This document shows positions 9,623 to 19,196 of a stretch of 64,000 nt of DNA, piece by piece. The stretch is from Mixta mediterraneensis (GTDB taxonomy: Bacteria > Pseudomonadota > Gammaproteobacteria > Enterobacterales > Enterobacteriaceae). Numbering within the stretch: position 1 is the stretch's first letter; every line of letters begins with the position of its first letter. The DNA is taken from the NCBI RefSeq assembly GCF_014946725.1, contig NZ_JACFXY010000006.1:186001-250000 (forward strand), in the 5' to 3' direction. Made by a program: the position numbers and the translations under genes. The notes under the pieces are model-generated. The model was not told where the DNA came from. It was given only the letters and a program-made list of their open reading frames with translations, and ran no database searches.

Positions 9623-10666
9623 TTATGACCGCGACGCTTTATGAGCCAGCCAGCGCGCCTGTAACGCACTTAGCTGTTGAGCGTTACTTTTCCAACGCGA
9701 ACTCGCTTGCAAACTTTGGCGGCTGAAGGTTCCCTGATGGTACAGCTGCGAAACACGTTCAGCCCCGATGATGGTCAGACTATCCAGCACGCTAATTGCC
9801 TCCTGACGCTGATTACACACCAGGATCATATCGCAACCGGCAGCGAGCGACTGCTGCGCGCGTTCGGCATAGCTTCCCATCACGGCAGCCCCTTCCATCG
9901 ATAAATCGTCCGAGAAAATGACCCCCGTAAAACCCAGCTCTTTGCGCAATACGGTTTTCAGCCAATAGGGTGAACCACTGGCGGGTAACGCGTCGATTTC
10001 AGTATAGATAACGTGGGCAGGCATAATGGCATCCAGCGCCTGAGCGGCAATCAGGGTGCGGAAAATCGCCATATCGTGCTGGCGCAGCGTCGCTTCATCG
10101 CGCGGATCGCGCGGTGTCTCTTTATGCGAGTCAGCGCTCACCGCGCCATGCCCTGGAAAATGCTTACCGGTGGTTTTCATGCCTGCTTCATGCATTCCGT
10201 CGATAAAGCGGCGCGCAACGGCCAGCGCAATGTCCGGATCGGCATGGAAAGATCGATCACCAATTGCCGCGCTGATATGGCCAATATCCAGTACCGGCGC
10301 GAAGCTAATATCAATATCCATGGCGATCATCTCGGCTGCCATTTGCCAGCCTGCCTGCTGTGCCAGTTCACCTGCTGTATGCCTGTCATGCAGCGCAGCG
10401 AAGGACTGCATCGCGGGCAAGCTGGTGAAGCCATCACGGAAACGCTGCACGCGGCCGCCTTCCTGATCAACCGCGACCACCAGACGCGTATGTGAGGCCG
10501 CACGGATTTGCCGCACCAGCTCCGCAAGTTGCGCCGGATCGTGATAATTGCGGGCAAACAATATCACCCCTCCAACTAAAGGGTGTTTGAGTATTTCGCG
10601 CTCTTCCGCATCTAACTCGTAACCTTCAACGTCCAGCATCAGCGGGCCGGGTAAATGTGTTGTCAT
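9623..10666 (-). CDS. nagZ: NagZ, beta-N-acetylglucosaminidase (glycoside hydrolase family 3)
   Basis: Cytoplasmic enzyme (347 aa) that removes N-acetylglucosamine from anhydromuropeptides during cell-wall recycling; its products also signal AmpC induction in species that have it. Visible motifs are [13 protein letters not shown] at the start, [10 protein letters not shown], the flexible-loop motif KHFPGHG near residue 180 with the catalytic Asp-His dyad, and the nucleophile region [11 protein letters not shown] near 250. The ATG at 10666 has AGGA eight bases upstream and is preferred to a TTG two codons earlier. It lies between the damaged thiK and ycfP but appears intact. Confidence 0.96.
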   Translation of the reverse strand: MTTHLPGPLMLDVEGYELDAEEREILKHPLVGGVILFARNYHDPAQLAELVRQIRAASHTRLVVAVDQEGGRVQRFRDGFTSLPAMQSFAALHDRHTAGELAQQAGWQMAAEMIAMDIDISFAPVLDIGHISAAIGDRSFHADPDIALAVARRFIDGMHEAGMKTTGKHFPGHGAVSADSHKETPRDPRDEATLRQHDMAIFRTLIAAQALDAIMPAHVIYTEIDALPASGSPYWLKTVLRKELGFTGVIFSDDLSMEGAAVMGSYAERAQQSLAAGCDMILVCNQRQEAISVLDSLTIIGAERVSQLYHQGTFSRQSLQASSRWKSNAQQLSALQARWLAHKASRS

Positions 10667-10706
10667 GACCAAAATCCTGTGACTTTATGCAGCCTGCATA
10701 AAGTAA

Positions 10707-11498
10707 TTAAACCTGTTCCCAGCTCTGTTGAGCCAACTGTTGCAAGGCTTTTTCGCCGCTCTGCTCGGCGCGTAACTGATACCAACTGGCCATTAATAAA
10801 CGTAGCCACGGCTGCCAGCGTTGTACCTGGCGCTGCAATGACGAAAACGATAATTGTGCGGCCTGCGCGTAATGCGCTAACCAGCGCTGCTGATGGGCCG
10901 GATCGGCGACGCAGACTGTCGCCAGCTCCAGCGCCACATCGCCATCCGCTGCATATTCCCAGTCGATAAGGTGCAAGCCATCCTCTGACATGACGATATT
11001 ACCTGCGTGAACATCCATATGTAACGGTGCTAACCGCAGCGGCAGCGGTTCACCAATCCGTGATAAATGCTAAAGTTCTCGTAGCCACTTCAGGTTCCGG
11101 TGGCGGCAACGCTGCCAGTATTGCCATAACAGCGGCAACAGCGTGAGCCGATAGCCGGTTAGCGGCTGCCGATGCAGAAAGCACAGCAAACTGATGATGC
11201 GTGGCAGTTGCTGGGTAAACGCCTCAGCAGACAGCACCTTGCCTGGTTGCCACGGCAACAAGAGCCCCTGTCGATACCCAGCCAAAGGCGCGGGTGTTAA
11301 TCGCGCCGCGTGCAGTTTCTTCAAAATGCGGTATTCACGCTGACGATCAACAAACGGGATGGCGGGATGCGGCGCAGGACGCGCAATAAATCTGCCCCGC
11401 TCACTCTCAATAGCCTGACTTTGTCCGGTCAAACCGGCAAGCGGCGTCAGGCTGGCAAGCGCGCTTTCGCCGAGGCTGCGCGCAATCATCCGCTGCAT
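10707..11498 (-). pseudogene. thiK: thiK, thiamine kinase, interrupted by an in-frame amber codon
   Basis: ThiK phosphorylates thiamine in the salvage pathway (aminoglycoside phosphotransferase fold). The frame from ATG 11498 runs through ALASLTPLAGLTG and WLREL, then meets TAG at 11070-11072 (codon 143), and continues in the same frame as HLSRIGEPLPLRLAPLHMDV to the end at 10707. No shift is needed: a single CAG-to-TAG change explains it. The catalytic loop HMDVHAGNIV and metal-binding LIDWEYA lie after the stop, so the short product would be inactive. A nonsense-suppressing tRNA could restore it. The start overlaps or abuts lpoB upstream; ATG 11489 or an earlier start inside lpoB are alternatives. 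Confidence 0.88.
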
Positions 11499-11505
11499 CG
11501 CTAAG

Positions 11506-12105
11506 TTAATTCTGTGCCGTCCCGGTGCCTGACCAGACAATTTCGCCAGTCTGCACCAGCATCAATTGCATTTGCAGCGTGGGGGTTTTCACGTCGCCCT
11601 GAGCGTTGCTGTACAGCACATATTGTGCGTTCAGATAACGCGCCAGGCCAATCGCTTTACTGCGCGAATTGAGGCTGTCATCGGCCGGCAAACCCAGAGT
11701 CTGTTTCGCTTGCGTAATTTGATCGGCGGAAACCAGCGTATATTTCCCATTGTTTTTCAATGCGTTTTGCAGCGCATCGGTGGCTTTTTCACTTTGCAGC
11801 GCGCCGTTGGTACTGTTTTTGATGCGGTCTACCAGCAGCACGTTACCTGCATCGGTGTTGGCGTTAGTGGCCTGTAGCATCTGTGCCACCAGCGGCTGCA
11901 CGCTGGCATCCCAGTTAATGGTTTTCAGCTTCGGCGGCTGCGGAATCGGCTCCGGCTGAGGAACGGGTTCCGGTTGTGGAACGGGTTTGGTGGGTTCAAC
12001 CGGCTGTGTGGGTTCAACCGGTGCGGGCGGTTGCTGTTTCAGCACACAACCCGAAAGAATGAGTGCCATCAACAGCACTCCAGTACGATTTACACTGCGA
12101 ATCAC
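11506..12105 (-). CDS. lpoB: LpoB, outer-membrane lipoprotein activator of PBP1b
   Basis: Outer-membrane lipoprotein (199 aa) that reaches through the periplasm to stimulate the peptidoglycan synthase PBP1b. It has a signal peptide with lipobox LSGC (Cys20), then a long disordered proline-rich linker (residues 25-58, with repeats of PQPEPVPQPEP type), and a compact C-terminal domain from about residue 63 (INWDASVQPLVAQML) to IVWSGTGTAQN. Linker length is within the family range. Lies in the hinT-ycfL-lpoB-thiK-nagZ gene order known from E. coli. Confidence 0.95.
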   Translation of the reverse strand: MIRSVNRTGVLLMALILSGCVLKQQPPAPVEPTQPVEPTKPVPQPEPVPQPEPIPQPPKLKTINWDASVQPLVAQMLQATNANTDAGNVLLVDRIKNSTNGALQSEKATDALQNALKNNGKYTLVSADQITQAKQTLGLPADDSLNSRSKAIGLARYLNAQYVLYSNAQGDVKTPTLQMQLMLVQTGEIVWSGTGTAQN

Positions 12106-12115
12106 GTAACAGTCC

Positions 12116-12484
12116 TCAGAGATAAAGATAGAGACGAACCTTACTGGCGGTCAGGTTACCGAGTTGGGACGTGACAGCAACGCTGCCCAGCGGCGGAACC
12201 GCAACAGTTTGTGGCGGTTCACGCGGCGTGATTTCCAGTCCTTTATCGTCATACCAATAATAACGATAGTGTACAACTACCGGCGTTTCGCGTTGGTTGT
12301 AGAGCATGCTACTGGCCCGTTTCTGCCCATCCTCTTCATCCAGCGCAGGCTCATCGGTGATAATACCTGCCGACAGCACCGATGATTCCATTACCAGCGA
12401 TTGCGAAGTGTTGATCATCGGCTTGTCGCTGCGACAGCCCGCCAGGCTGAGCAACAACAGCAGACCGATTAGCCATTGGCGCAT
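12116..12484 (-). CDS. ycfL: YcfL, DUF1425 lipoprotein
   Basis: Small lipoprotein (122 aa) of unknown function. The signal peptide MRQWLIGLLLLLSLAGC ends in a lipobox with Cys17. The mature part has the typical family stretch VVVHYRYYWYDDKGLEI, suggesting a beta-sandwich, and ends in hydrophobic KVRLYLYL. It sits 10 bases before lpoB and 21 bases after hinT, so the genes probably form one transcript. The recurring neighbourhood with lpoB hints at an envelope role, but none is shown. Confidence 0.92.
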   Translation of the reverse strand: MRQWLIGLLLLLSLAGCRSDKPMINTSQSLVMESSVLSAGIITDEPALDEEDGQKRASSMLYNQRETPVVVHYRYYWYDDKGLEITPREPPQTVAVPPLGSVAVTSQLGNLTASKVRLYLYL

Positions 12485-12505
12485 GACATATTCCTGTTCC
12501 AGCGA

Positions 12506-12856
12506 TCAGTTAGACAGCATCGGACCAAGCGGTGCGCCACCCAGCAGATGCATATGTATATGATAAACCTCCTGTCCGCCGTGCTGATTGCAGTTAACAA
12601 TCAGACGATAACCGTTTTCATCAATTCCTTCTGCCCGGGCGATTTTGGCCGCAGCGGTAAACATGCGCCCCAACGCTTGTTCATGCGCTTCAATGACATC
12701 ATTAGCCGTGGGGATAAACACATTAGGAACGATAAGAATATGGGTAGGTGCTTTAGGAGAAATATCGCGGAACGCAGTAACCAGGTCATCCTGATAAACC
12801 ACATCTGCGGGGATTTCGCGACGGATAATTTTACTGAAAATCGTTTCTTCAGCCAT
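12506..12856 (-). CDS. hinT: HinT, purine nucleoside phosphoramidase (HIT family)
   Basis: Cytoplasmic homodimeric hydrolase (116 aa) that cleaves AMP-lysine type phosphoramidates and aminoacyl-adenylates. The histidine triad HIHMH lies at residues 99-103, and the N-terminal segment [18 protein letters not shown] is typical. Full length. It heads the hinT-ycfL-lpoB-thiK-nagZ-ycfP run on the minus strand. The fhuE gene found nearby in E. coli is absent here; ptsG follows directly upstream. Confidence 0.96.
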   Translation of the reverse strand: MAEETIFSKIIRREIPADVVYQDDLVTAFRDISPKAPTHILIVPNVFIPTANDVIEAHEQALGRMFTAAAKIARAEGIDENGYRLIVNCNQHGGQEVYHIHMHLLGGAPLGPMLSN

Positions 12857-13068
12857 GATGCAATTCCTTTAGCCTGAGTCTCAATCAATCAGTATGCGGG
12901 ACAAATTTGTTTTCTTTCAACCTCAGGACCACTTTTCTTAGATTAATTGCTTGCCTTTAGAGCAGATTTTCGGTCCAGCTTCCAGCTTGTGTTAACGGCC
13001 GTCATTTTATTGCATGACGCCTCATAAAAAATGAAGCGGCGTTTTATAAATAAAAAGCGACAGCGGCC

Positions 13069-13098
13069 GCCCCAGCCATCTACGTTTTCGGCTGGGGC
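13069..13098 (-). terminator. possible terminator of ptsG
   Basis: 9-bp stem GCCCCAGCC / GGCTGGGGC with a 12-base loop, 47 bases after the ptsG stop on the minus strand. The T run (TTTTTATTTAT) begins only about 14 bases after the stem, so it is a weak candidate. Confidence 0.4.
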
Positions 13099-13144
13099 CA
13101 TACAACCCACGATAAACCCCGCTCCGATGGGGCTGTCAGGGTTC

Positions 13145-14548
13145 TTAGCTGTTGCGGAGATAGTCATCCATATCGGTTTTCAGATTATCGGATTTAGTGC
13201 CGAAGATAGCCTGCACACCAGAACCTGCAATCACTACGCCGCGCGCGCCGAGACTTTTTAATTCCGTCTGGTTCACTTTCGCCACGTCCGTCACGCTAAC
13301 ACGTAAACGGGTAATACACGCATCAAGATTGGTGATGTTCCCTTTACCACCAAATGCCGTGACCAGTTTACCCGCCATTTCGCTGTCCGTAGCGGAAGAT
13401 TGCTCATTCGCTGTCTCTTCGCGGCCAGGCGTTTTTAGATTCAGCTTAACGATCAATACGCGAAATACGGTGTAGTAAATCAAACCGTAGATAATCCCAA
13501 TAACCGGGAACAACCAGATTTTGCTGCTGTTGCCGCTCAGTACGATAAAGTCGATCAGACCGTGGGAAAAGCTTGTGCCGTCACGCATACCCAGCAGGAT
13601 ACAAACCGGAAATGCCAGTCCCGCCAGAATAGCGTGAATGCCATACAGAATCGGCGCCACGAACATGAATGAGAACTCGATCGGCTCGGTGATGCCGGTC
13701 AGGAACGAGGTCAGCGCGGCGGAGATCATGATGCCGCCCACTTTGGCACGATTTTCCGGTTTGGCTGAATGCCAAATCGCAATGGCTGCCGCTGGCAAAC
13801 CATACATTTTGAACAGGAAGCCGCCAGACAGCTTACCTGCCGTCGGGTCACCCGCCATATAACGCGGAATGTCGCCATGGAATACCTGACCCGCCGCGTT
13901 GGTAAATTCACCAATTTGCATCTGGAAAGGCACGTTCCAGATATGGTGCAAACCAAATGGCACCAGTGAACGTTCAACTACGCCGTAAATACCAAAGGCC
14001 ACTACCGGGTTCTGGTATGCCGCCCATTGCGAGAAGGTCTGAATTGCAGCGCCTACCGGCGGCCAGATAAAGGACAGCACTACGCCCAGCACGATGGCCG
14101 TTAAACCGGAGATTATCGGTACAAAACGTTTACCGGCGAAGAAACCCAGATATTCTGGCAGTTTAATACGGTAAAAACGGTTGAACATATATGCGGCGAT
14201 TGAACCAGCGATGATGCCGCCTAATACGCCAGTATCTGCAAGATGTTTGGCTGCTATTTCTGTCGCAGGTAAATGCAGGACCAGCGGAGCGACCACCGCC
14301 AGGGTTTTTACCATAATGCCATAGGCGACCACGGCTGCTAACGCCGCAACGCCGATAGCAAAAATCAGCGGCATATTGGCGAACACCGATCCACCCGCTT
14401 CTGCCATCACATGCGAAACAACGACCGGTAGCCAGCTGAAATTCGCCGAACCGACACCTAGTAAAATACCGGCAATCGGCAGAACCGATACCGGAAGCAT
14501 GAGCGATTTACCGACCTTTTGAAGGTTGGCAAAAGCATTTTTGAACAT
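13145..14548 (-). CDS. ptsG: PtsG, glucose PTS permease EIICB, with a 10-residue internal deletion
   Basis: Inner-membrane glucose transporter that phosphorylates sugar during uptake, fed by EIIA-Glc. The frame is open for 467 residues: the EIIC membrane domain from [16 protein letters not shown] through the sugar-site region [11 protein letters not shown] and [11 protein letters not shown], then the EIIB domain with the phosphorylated Cys in NLDACITRL (about residue 411). Compared with the E. coli protein as I know it (477 aa), the segment [10 protein letters not shown] after FAIGVA (residue 68) is missing. This is an exact 30-bp in-frame loss at 14344/14345. The segment is strongly conserved in the family, so activity is doubtful. 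The gene lacks any other visible defect. Confidence 0.93.
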   Translation of the reverse strand: MFKNAFANLQKVGKSLMLPVSVLPIAGILLGVGSANFSWLPVVVSHVMAEAGGSVFANMPLIFAIGVAALAAVVAYGIMVKTLAVVAPLVLHLPATEIAAKHLADTGVLGGIIAGSIAAYMFNRFYRIKLPEYLGFFAGKRFVPIISGLTAIVLGVVLSFIWPPVGAAIQTFSQWAAYQNPVVAFGIYGVVERSLVPFGLHHIWNVPFQMQIGEFTNAAGQVFHGDIPRYMAGDPTAGKLSGGFLFKMYGLPAAAIAIWHSAKPENRAKVGGIMISAALTSFLTGITEPIEFSFMFVAPILYGIHAILAGLAFPVCILLGMRDGTSFSHGLIDFIVLSGNSSKIWLFPVIGIIYGLIYYTVFRVLIVKLNLKTPGREETANEQSSATDSEMAGKLVTAFGGKGNITNLDACITRLRVSVTDVAKVNQTELKSLGARGVVIAGSGVQAIFGTKSDNLKTDMDDYLRNS

Positions 14549-14556
14549 AGCGTAAA

Positions 14557-14569
14557 GCTCCTGAGTATA
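14557..14569 (-). promoter_or_regulatory. putative SgrS pairing site over the ptsG ribosome binding site
   Basis: The minus-strand leader reads TATACTCAGGAGC just before the ptsG start. In E. coli the same ATACTCAGGAGC element pairs with the small RNA SgrS, which blocks translation and triggers mRNA decay during sugar-phosphate stress. The sgrS gene itself is not in this window. Confidence 0.65.
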
Positions 14570-14635
14570 AGTGCATGTCGCGCGGTGCGCGTGGTAAAGA
14601 GAAGGATTCTTTACCCGTCGGCGGTATCCGCCTTG

Positions 14636-14660
14636 TTATTTATTACGAAACGTAAAATAA
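14636..14660 (-). promoter_or_regulatory. Mlc-type operator upstream of ptsG
   Basis: On the minus strand TTATTTTACG-TTTCG-TAATAAATAA is an imperfect palindrome closely resembling the E. coli ptsG operator for the glucose repressor Mlc (TTATTTTACTCTGTGTAATA). It lies about 90 bases before the start codon. Mlc repression relieved by glucose is the expected control. Confidence 0.7.
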
Positions 14661-14752
14661 ACCAGCAATGCGTACTTTGATAGTTCTCACGCTTCCGGAA
14701 AGGGGAGCGGTGACTTAGGCACTTCTGACTGATTTGCGTGGGATTATAAGTG

Positions 14753-14789
14753 AAAAAAAGCTGGCCTTGTCATCATATTCAAGGCCAGC
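14753..14789 (-). terminator. terminator of the pabC-mltG-tmk-holB-ycfH genes
   Basis: 10-bp perfect stem GCTGGCCTTG / CAAGGCCAGC with a 10-base loop, followed on the minus strand by TTTTTTT. It lies 43 bases after the ycfH stop, ahead of the ptsG promoter. Confidence 0.88.
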
Positions 14790-14831
14790 ATGGCTACTCT
14801 GCGATTAACAGCAGAATTTGAAATAAACTAT

Positions 14832-15623
14832 TCAGAAACCTAAGCGATTCAGTGGAAGATGAAACAGGTCGGAAAAGTTTTTCGTGGTGGTTTCCGCCAG
14901 CGTTTCAATATCCACACCTTTCAATACCGCAAGATAATCCGCTACGTCACGGGTATAAGCAGGCTGATTCTCTTTGCCACGAAACGGCACCGGGGCAAGG
15001 TACGGCGAATCCGTCTCGACCAGCATGCGATCAAGGGGCACATAGCGCGCCGCTTCGCGTAGTTGTTCAGCGTTACGAAAGGTCACGATACCGGAAAAGG
15101 AGATATAGAATCCCATATCCAGTAACTTTGCCGCCGTGGCTTGATCTTCAGTAAAGCAGTGTAATACACCGCCACAGCGCTCAACATGCTCTTCACGCAG
15201 AATCGCTAAGGTGTCATCCCGGGCATCACGCGTATGAACGATAACGGGTTTGTTCAGCGTAATACCGGTGCGGATGTGTTCGCGAAATGAACGCTGCTGC
15301 TGTGCTTTAGTTTCTTGCTGGTAATAATAATCCAACCCGGTTTCGCCTAATGCCACCACACGCGGATCGGCAGCCAGACGACGAAACTCGTCAACGTCGT
15401 AAGCTTCTTCCTGATTCAGTGGGTGTACGCCACAGGAAAGTGCAATGTTTTCACGATCGCCAACCAGCTCTTTGAGTGTATAAAAGCCAGGTAATGTCGT
15501 GGCGATGGCCAGCATAAACTTCACGTCCCGCGCCGCGGCTTTAGCGATCACCTCATCCAGGTCGCGATGATTTTTTTCATAATCCAGGCCATCAAGATGG
15601 CAGTGGGAATCCACAATAAACAT
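14832..15623 (-). CDS. ycfH: YcfH, TatD-family metal-dependent hydrolase
   Basis: A 263-residue TIM-barrel hydrolase of the TatD family (metal-dependent DNase or deacylase type; cellular role unsettled). Metal ligands are visible: the HxH pair in DSHCHLDG at residues 7-9, the Glu in ALGETGLDYYY near 93, His in VIVHTRDA near 129, His in HCFTEDQ near 155 and Asp in LVETDSPYLAP near 204. Complete. It follows holB by 17 bases, the conserved arrangement holB-ycfH, and ends the cotranscribed set. Confidence 0.94.
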   Translation of the reverse strand: MFIVDSHCHLDGLDYEKNHRDLDEVIAKAAARDVKFMLAIATTLPGFYTLKELVGDRENIALSCGVHPLNQEEAYDVDEFRRLAADPRVVALGETGLDYYYQQETKAQQQRSFREHIRTGITLNKPVIVHTRDARDDTLAILREEHVERCGGVLHCFTEDQATAAKLLDMGFYISFSGIVTFRNAEQLREAARYVPLDRMLVETDSPYLAPVPFRGKENQPAYTRDVADYLAVLKGVDIETLAETTTKNFSDLFHLPLNRLGF

Positions 15624-15640
15624 ATTTTTTCTCTTTCGGT

Positions 15641-16630
15641 TTAGCCGACCAACGCAGGCTTAAGTTTATCAGCCCAACTCAGTAAACGATCGGTTAACAA
15701 TAATTCGCGGTTAACCGCGGCTACATGTAACAGCTGCTCCCGGCATTGCATCCAGTCGTGGGCGCTGGCATTTAGCGCACTGGCAGAAAAATGTTGCGCT
15801 AACAGTGCAACCACATCCTGGTGGTCAACATTGCTTAACCATTGCGTTGCGCCTTGCTGCCATTTCATTGCGTCTAACAATAATGACAGCAACCACCCAA
15901 TGCGTGCGGCCGCATCGTCGGCATTCAGTATTGGCAGTAATTGCAACATATCTTGTTGCAGCGCGCCGGGTAGCGTCTCGAATAATTTTTGACGTGCCTG
16001 CAAACTGGCTGGCTCAAGTAAAGTCAACGCGGCTGCAGGCGCCCCCGCGCTCAGACGTAGCACGGCTAATAATAAATCGTCGCCTTGCGCTGTCTGCTTT
16101 TTCAACCATTGTAAACTTTGACGTTCATCTGGCGGCGTCAAATGTAAGGTCATACAGCGGCTGCGTAAGGTGGCCAGTAAGCGCGAAGGTTCACGACTTG
16201 TCAGAAAGAACCAGCTATTTGCAGGCGGCTCTTCCAGTGTTTTCAGTAAGGCGTTGGCTGCGGCTTCGCTTAATTGCGCGGCATCAGGCAGCCAGACAAC
16301 TTTGGCGCCTCCCTGCTGACCAAAATGATAAATTTTTTCGATTACCTGCCGTACGGCATCGATGCCCAGCGTGCTTTTACCTTTTTCTGCTTCCAGCCGA
16401 TACCAGTCGGGATGCGTATTGGCCTGCATCAGCTGGCATCCATGACAATGACCACAGCTTTTTAAACCGTCCCGCTGCTGGCACATCAGCCAGCGGCTGA
16501 GCCCCCAGACCAGCGCGTCGTCTCCCAGCCCACTCATCGCCTGAATTAACAGTGCATGATGACCGCGCCCGTCCTGGTGCTGGGTAATGATCTGACGATA
16601 GGGCTGACTGAGCCACGGATACCAGTTCAT
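15641..16630 (-). CDS. holB: HolB, DNA polymerase III delta-prime subunit
   Basis: Clamp-loader subunit (329 aa) that assembles the sliding clamp with delta, tau/gamma and chi-psi. The N-terminus [14 protein letters not shown] is typical. The zinc-binding cysteines stand in [16 protein letters not shown] (Cys50, 59, 62, 65 spacing), and the SRC motif appears in TLRSRCMTL near residue 158. As usual for delta-prime there is no functional Walker A. The start overlaps the tmk stop by 4 bases, so translation is probably coupled. Confidence 0.96.
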   Translation of the reverse strand: MNWYPWLSQPYRQIITQHQDGRGHHALLIQAMSGLGDDALVWGLSRWLMCQQRDGLKSCGHCHGCQLMQANTHPDWYRLEAEKGKSTLGIDAVRQVIEKIYHFGQQGGAKVVWLPDAAQLSEAAANALLKTLEEPPANSWFFLTSREPSRLLATLRSRCMTLHLTPPDERQSLQWLKKQTAQGDDLLLAVLRLSAGAPAAALTLLEPASLQARQKLFETLPGALQQDMLQLLPILNADDAAARIGWLLSLLLDAMKWQQGATQWLSNVDHQDVVALLAQHFSASALNASAHDWMQCREQLLHVAAVNRELLLTDRLLSWADKLKPALVG

Positions 16631-17262
16631 ACTGACTTTTCCGCCAGCCAGGCGGACAACACGGCTTTTAGTGACGCTGTCACATTAGCGAGTGGTTGTG
16701 TGGCGTCCACTGTAAGAATATTCGCGTCTTCAGCCGCTAACGTCAGGTAGCGTTCGCGCGTGCGTTCAAAGAATCGCAGCGATTCTTGTTCGATGCGATC
16801 CAGCTCTCCACGGGAGCGGGCTCGTTGCAAACCGATTTGCGGCGTAACGTCTAAATATAAGGTGAGATCGGGGCGAAAATCTCCCAGTACGGCATCACGC
16901 AAGGTACGCAACAGTTGCGTATCCAGACCGCGGCCACCACCTTGATAAGCCTGTGAAGAGAGGTCGTGACGATCGCCAATTACCCAGGCCCCACGCGTTA
17001 ATGCAGGCTTTATAATGGTTTCAACCAGCTGCACGCGGGCTGCATAGAGCATCAGGAGTTCTGCTTTATCCGTGACTTGTTCACCTTCAATACCTTGCTT
17101 AACCAACACACGCAGCTGCTCCGCCAGTGGGGTTCCGCCCGGCTCGCGAGTAAAGACAATATCTGTGATGCCCCTTTCACGCAGCGTTTCGACAATGGCG
17201 TTGCGTGCGGTGGTCTTGCCTGCGCCTTCAAGCCCTTCGATGACGATAAATTTACTTTTCAT
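16627..17262 (-). CDS. tmk: Tmk, thymidylate kinase
   Basis: Phosphorylates dTMP to dTDP, an essential step in dTTP synthesis (211 aa). The P-loop [10 protein letters not shown] is at residues 9-18, the base-binding [15 protein letters not shown] segment lies near residue 97, and the LID region [14 protein letters not shown] near 150 carries the arginines used by the bacterial type II enzyme. Overlaps mltG upstream by 11 bases and holB downstream by 4 bases in a tight operon. Confidence 0.97.
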   Translation of the reverse strand: MKSKFIVIEGLEGAGKTTARNAIVETLRERGITDIVFTREPGGTPLAEQLRVLVKQGIEGEQVTDKAELLMLYAARVQLVETIIKPALTRGAWVIGDRHDLSSQAYQGGGRGLDTQLLRTLRDAVLGDFRPDLTLYLDVTPQIGLQRARSRGELDRIEQESLRFFERTRERYLTLAAEDANILTVDATQPLANVTASLKAVLSAWLAEKSV

Positions 17263-18271
17263 TTTTTTCCTTCAGCGCTAACCGGTAAGCCTGAACGGCG
17301 CGATTATGACTCGCGAGGTTGGTGGTGAAAGTATGTCCACCTTTGCCATCTGCAACAAAGTACAGATAATTGGATTTTTCGGGATGCGCCGCAGCCTCTA
17401 ATGAGGCTTTGCCTGGCATCGCAATCGGACCCGGCGGCAAACCGCTAATAATATAGGTATTGTAATCGGTCGGCGTTTCGAGATCTTTACGCGTCAGCGT
17501 ACCCGTATAATTATCACCCATACCATAAATGACTGTGGGATCGGTTTGCAGTCGCATGCCGATGCGTAAGCGATTAATGAATACCGATGCTACGCGGGCG
17601 CGTTCTTCGCTGACGCCGGTCTCTTTTTCAATCATTGAGGCCATAGTGACTAAAGCCTGTTCGTTCTTATAAGGCAGATTATCTGCCCGCTCTTTCCAGA
17701 CTGCATCAACCGTTGTGCTCATCCGCTGATGGGCTCGTTCAAGCAACGTTATATCGGCCGTGTTTGCGGTATATAAATACGTATCCGGGAAGAAACTGCC
17801 TTCCAGCTGGTTCGGTTCAAGCTTGAGGCTGGCGGCGACGGTGGCGAATTGATCGTCTTTTAACGTGTGCCTGATATAAGGCGCCTTGCGTAACTCACTC
17901 AGCCACTCTTTGAGCCGCTGGCCTTCAACGAATCGTAAAGGGAATTGCGCTTCTTTACCGCTTGCCAGCAATTGCAGCAAGCTGCGCACAGTCATGCCCT
18001 GCTCCAGACGATAAGTGCCTGCTTTGAAGGACGCCAGCTCCGGCTCAACTTTAAGCAACGGGCCAAACCAGATACTGCGAGGAATAAGATGCTGACTTTC
18101 AAGTTGTGCTTCCAGCACGACGCGTCCAGTTCCCGCAGGGAGCGTGTAGATGGTTTCCTGATTTATGATTAAAGGGGCCGACGCGAGTTCTTTTATCTGC
18201 CAGTAACTGAAGGCAGCGGCGAGGCCCAAAATCGCCACTGTTCCGACGAAAAATTTTTTACTTCGGCTCAT
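17252..18271 (-). CDS. mltG: MltG, endolytic murein transglycosylase
   Basis: Inner-membrane enzyme (339 aa) that cuts nascent glycan strands and is thought to set their length. One N-terminal membrane helix (residues 8-25), then a LysM-like domain ([28 protein letters not shown]), and the YceG catalytic domain with Glu in [11 protein letters not shown] near residue 218 and the [17 protein letters not shown] segment. Length matches the E. coli protein. Its start overlaps the pabC stop. Confidence 0.96.
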   Translation of the reverse strand: MSRSKKFFVGTVAILGLAAAFSYWQIKELASAPLIINQETIYTLPAGTGRVVLEAQLESQHLIPRSIWFGPLLKVEPELASFKAGTYRLEQGMTVRSLLQLLASGKEAQFPLRFVEGQRLKEWLSELRKAPYIRHTLKDDQFATVAASLKLEPNQLEGSFFPDTYLYTANTADITLLERAHQRMSTTVDAVWKERADNLPYKNEQALVTMASMIEKETGVSEERARVASVFINRLRIGMRLQTDPTVIYGMGDNYTGTLTRKDLETPTDYNTYIISGLPPGPIAMPGKASLEAAAHPEKSNYLYFVADGKGGHTFTTNLASHNRAVQAYRLALKEKNEK

Positions 18272-19080
18272 TTTGCTTCCAATTTTTTACAGCTCATCTG
18301 CAACTGATTAAACAATTTCCGCCCGGTAAAGTTCACCGAATCGATCTGTCGAACCGGTAAAACCGGCATCAGTGCGTTACATATAACCACTTCATCGGCA
18401 GCGAATATTTCTGCGGGTTCGCTTTGTACCACCTGACAGGCCAAACCTGCTGCCTCCAGCTGCATCATCAGGTAGCGACGCATAATTCCATTAACGCCTG
18501 ACATTGATAAATCTGGCGTTAATATGGTGTCACCTTTGCGCCAGAACAGATTGGCTGCACAGCATTCTACCACCTGACCTTGCGTGTCGAGTACCAGCGC
18601 CTCATCTGCATCAGTCTGAGCAAGATGGGCGCGGATCATGACCTGCTCAAGTCGATTCAGGTGTTTAAGTCCGGCAAACTGTGCGTTTCGCGCTAAACGA
18701 ATCGGGCTGGTAGCAAGCATTACACCCTGCTGTTGTAAGCGAAGATAGTGCTGGGGCCATGGCGATAGCGAGATAATCCGTGTGGATTCGCCGCAACCGG
18801 TACGGCTATAGCCTCGTCCACCAGTGCCAGCGGTAATCACCACTTTTAGTACCGCTTGTTGCTGATTTTGTGCAGCCCTGCGCATCTCTTTTTCGAGCAA
18901 TGACCAGTCAACCTCAGGAAGCCATAGCTGCTCACACGTGTCCTTTAAGCGCTGCAAATGTTGTTCGATTAACAGAATTTTCCCGTTTTGTACGGCTGCC
19001 GTGGTAAAACAGCCATCACCAAACTGCACAGCGCGATCGTTGGCAGAAAGCTGATTTTGTTCAATACCATTAATCCACAT
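18268..19080 (-). CDS. pabC: PabC, aminodeoxychorismate lyase
   Basis: Pyridoxal-phosphate enzyme (270 aa) that releases pyruvate from 4-amino-4-deoxychorismate to give p-aminobenzoate for folate. It has the fold-IV aminotransferase pattern: [10 protein letters not shown] near the start, the probable PLP-lysine in [12 protein letters not shown] near residue 140, [21 protein letters not shown] and GVNGIMRR. Four-base overlap with mltG. It lies between the fab genes and mltG as in E. coli, but a terminator stands between it and fabF, so it may have its own promoter. Confidence 0.95.
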   Translation of the reverse strand: MWINGIEQNQLSANDRAVQFGDGCFTTAAVQNGKILLIEQHLQRLKDTCEQLWLPEVDWSLLEKEMRRAAQNQQQAVLKVVITAGTGGRGYSRTGCGESTRIISLSPWPQHYLRLQQQGVMLATSPIRLARNAQFAGLKHLNRLEQVMIRAHLAQTDADEALVLDTQGQVVECCAANLFWRKGDTILTPDLSMSGVNGIMRRYLMMQLEAAGLACQVVQSEPAEIFAADEVVICNALMPVLPVRQIDSVNFTGRKLFNQLQMSCKKLEAK

Positions 19081-19155
19081 TTATCGACCTGCTGCATTGC
19101 TGCTCTGAATTAATCCCTGGATGTGATGATTAATGCCAGAACGTGTTTAATATAA

Positions 19156-19180
19156 AAAAGGCCCGCATTGCGGGCCTTTT
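19156..19180 (-). terminator. terminator downstream of fabF
   Basis: Perfect stem AAAAGGCCCG / CGGGCCTTTT with loop CATTG, 16 bases after the fabF stop on the minus strand. Confidence 0.85.
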
Positions 19181-19196
19181 AAGCAAATCACATCGG

